Positions 40,359 through 41,085 of a DNA stretch of 41,085 nucleotides are shown here, piece by piece (positions within the stretch are counted from its first letter, which is position 1; each line of letters begins with the position of its first letter). The notes beneath the pieces were generated by a model. It did not search any database, was not told the origin of the DNA, and saw only the letters and a list, made by a program, of their open reading frames with translations. The position numbers and the translations under genes are program-made. Origin of the DNA: a filamentous cyanobacterium Phorm 6 (GTDB taxonomy: Bacteria > Cyanobacteriota > Cyanobacteriia > Cyanobacteriales > Microcoleaceae); NCBI GenBank assembly GCA_003003725.1, contig PVWI01000015.1:1-41085 (forward strand), given 5' to 3'.

Positions 40359-40508
40359 GGTTTGTAGTAAGGACTTTAGTCCTTAAATATCTGTAAGAAA
40401 GGACTAAAGTCCTTACTACAAACGGAATTTTTGTAAGCAGTCTATAAGGTTTGTAGTAAGGACTTTAGTCCTTAATCTAAGAAAGGACTGAAGTCCTTAC
40501 TACAAACC
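40359..40508. repeat. Two hairpin repeats of the GGACTTTAGTCC family
   Basis: Unit 1 (40359-40423) and unit 2 (40448-40508) each pair GGTTTGTAGTAAGGAC with GTCCTTACTACAAAC around a short A/T-rich centre. Unit 2 has a compensating change near its stem (GACTGAAGTCC). They occupy the gap between the two glycosidase genes. The same stem family is found at 35191-35330 with G instead of A at the fourth position of the GTAGTGAGG core. Confidence 0.88.
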
Positions 40509-40526
40509 TGATTGCCATAAGTCTAT

Positions 40527-41085
40527 TTAGCACTGAGTCGTAGTTTGCTGTGCACTTTCTTCGGGAATATCCCAGCCGAGAGTTGCTGCGGCGATCGCCT
40601 CTATGGGAAATTTGGGAGTGCGATCGGCATAAAGCAAACCATTAGCTTCTTGGAAAGTATCAGTCAACTGCGTGTAACAAAATCCGCTGAACATTTCCAC
40701 TCGATTTACCACCTGCAACAGAGCCGTATAGCGCTTTTGCAGTTCCTGCGTGTCCGACGCGCGCACGTAGCCCCAAACTCTGTGAAAATCGGGGTTTTCG
40801 TGGCCGGCGCAGGCTATGCCGCCGAATTCGGTCAGCATCACCGGCTGTCCTTGGTGCGGGTGGCCGTCGAGGGTGAGGACTCGCCCTCCCGGACGCCCGC
40901 GATTGAACAAATCCGCTAACTGGACTTCGGGCCCGTAGCGCTTGGCCACAGTTTGCGGGTTGTTGTCGTAGTCGTGAATCGCCAGGATATCGGTATCTGT
41001 GCTTTCCCAACCGTCGTTGCTAATTACCGGGCGAGTCGGATCGAGGGTTTTGGTCAGGAAATACAGCGCTTGGACGTAGTGGCGG
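40527..41085 (-). CDS. GH2 family glycoside hydrolase, C-terminal part (5' end outside window)
   Basis: The window contains the last 185 codons; the frame is open to the right edge. The TIM-barrel end reads 'RHYVQALYFLTKTLDPTRPV', 'NDGWESTDTDILAIHDYDNN' and the nucleophile strand 'PVMLTEFGGIACAG' (Glu in TEFGG), then 'GFCYTQLTDTFQEANGLLYADRTPKFP', as in GH2 beta-galactosidases, beta-glucuronidases and mannosidases. Such enzymes remove terminal beta-linked sugars. The N-terminal sugar-binding domains are outside. The stop is at 40527. The downstream GH1-like gene suggests a shared role in glycoside breakdown. Confidence 0.85.
   Translation of the reverse strand, partial: RHYVQALYFLTKTLDPTRPVISNDGWESTDTDILAIHDYDNNPQTVAKRYGPEVQLADLFNRGRPGGRVLTLDGHPHQGQPVMLTEFGGIACAGHENPDFHRVWGYVRASDTQELQKRYTALLQVVNRVEMFSGFCYTQLTDTFQEANGLLYADRTPKFPIEAIAAATLGWDIPEESAQQTTTQC

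Overview
The window is most likely chromosomal DNA of a filamentous, Oscillatoriales-type cyanobacterium (Microcoleus/Oscillatoria-like). The octamer GCGATCGC (HIP1) is scattered through genes and gaps. The gaps carry short hairpin repeats built on a 'GGACTTTAGTCC' core and G/C-run elements of a kind I associate with these genomes. The genus is an inference. Every supported gene lies on the minus strand, so the window reads biologically from right to left.

Layout in coordinate order. 0.1-4.2 kb: a zinc-independent NADP oxidoreductase, a DUF6544-like protein, an unknown protein and a glutathione S-transferase. 4.2-9.3 kb: a broken Mg2+-ATPase fragment, an H+-type P-ATPase and a PPK2 polyphosphate kinase, then a repeat-filled gap with a MITE that has an exact 10-bp target duplication. 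9.3-13.9 kb: a coupled sugar operon of class I aldolase, histidine phosphatase, and a GH65 phosphorylase fused to beta-phosphoglucomutase; both junctions are ATGA overlaps. 14-21.4 kb: a double PRC-barrel protein, a cupin, a pair of unknown paralogues (one frameshifted) around a DUF4331 protein and a cytochrome b561-molybdopterin fusion, then a baeRF3-type protein. 21.4-24.3 kb: DUF3122, rhodanese, UPF0718 permease, CxxC thioredoxin-like protein and a HPF-like ribosome hibernation factor. 24.3-35.1 kb: oleate hydratase, phosphoketolase, a Mg2+-type and a second cation P-ATPase, and a flavin-binding PNPOx-like protein. 35-41 kb: small proteins, mobile-element remnants, an HTH-NACHT NTPase and two glycoside hydrolases (the last cut by the window edge).

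The 4-35 kb part reads as an energy-stress or anoxia survival island. Stored sugar would be phosphorolysed and fed to aldolase and phosphoketolase (acetyl-phosphate); PPK2 exchanges polyphosphate and nucleotides; three ion-pumping P-ATPases hold gradients; HPF and possibly the eRF1-like protein act on idle ribosomes. This functional reading is inference from gene families and proximity.

The most unusual feature is a set of decayed partial second copies of genes that are intact in the same window: mgtA 3' end, HPF 5' end joined to a PPK2 3' end, a phosphoketolase 3' tail, and a frameshifted copy of the unknown paralogue. Possible 5' stubs of a STAS/SpoIIAA-like and a YflT-like stress gene are also present. 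Together they suggest that a second version of the island once lay here and was broken up. No tRNA, rRNA or CRISPR array was seen.
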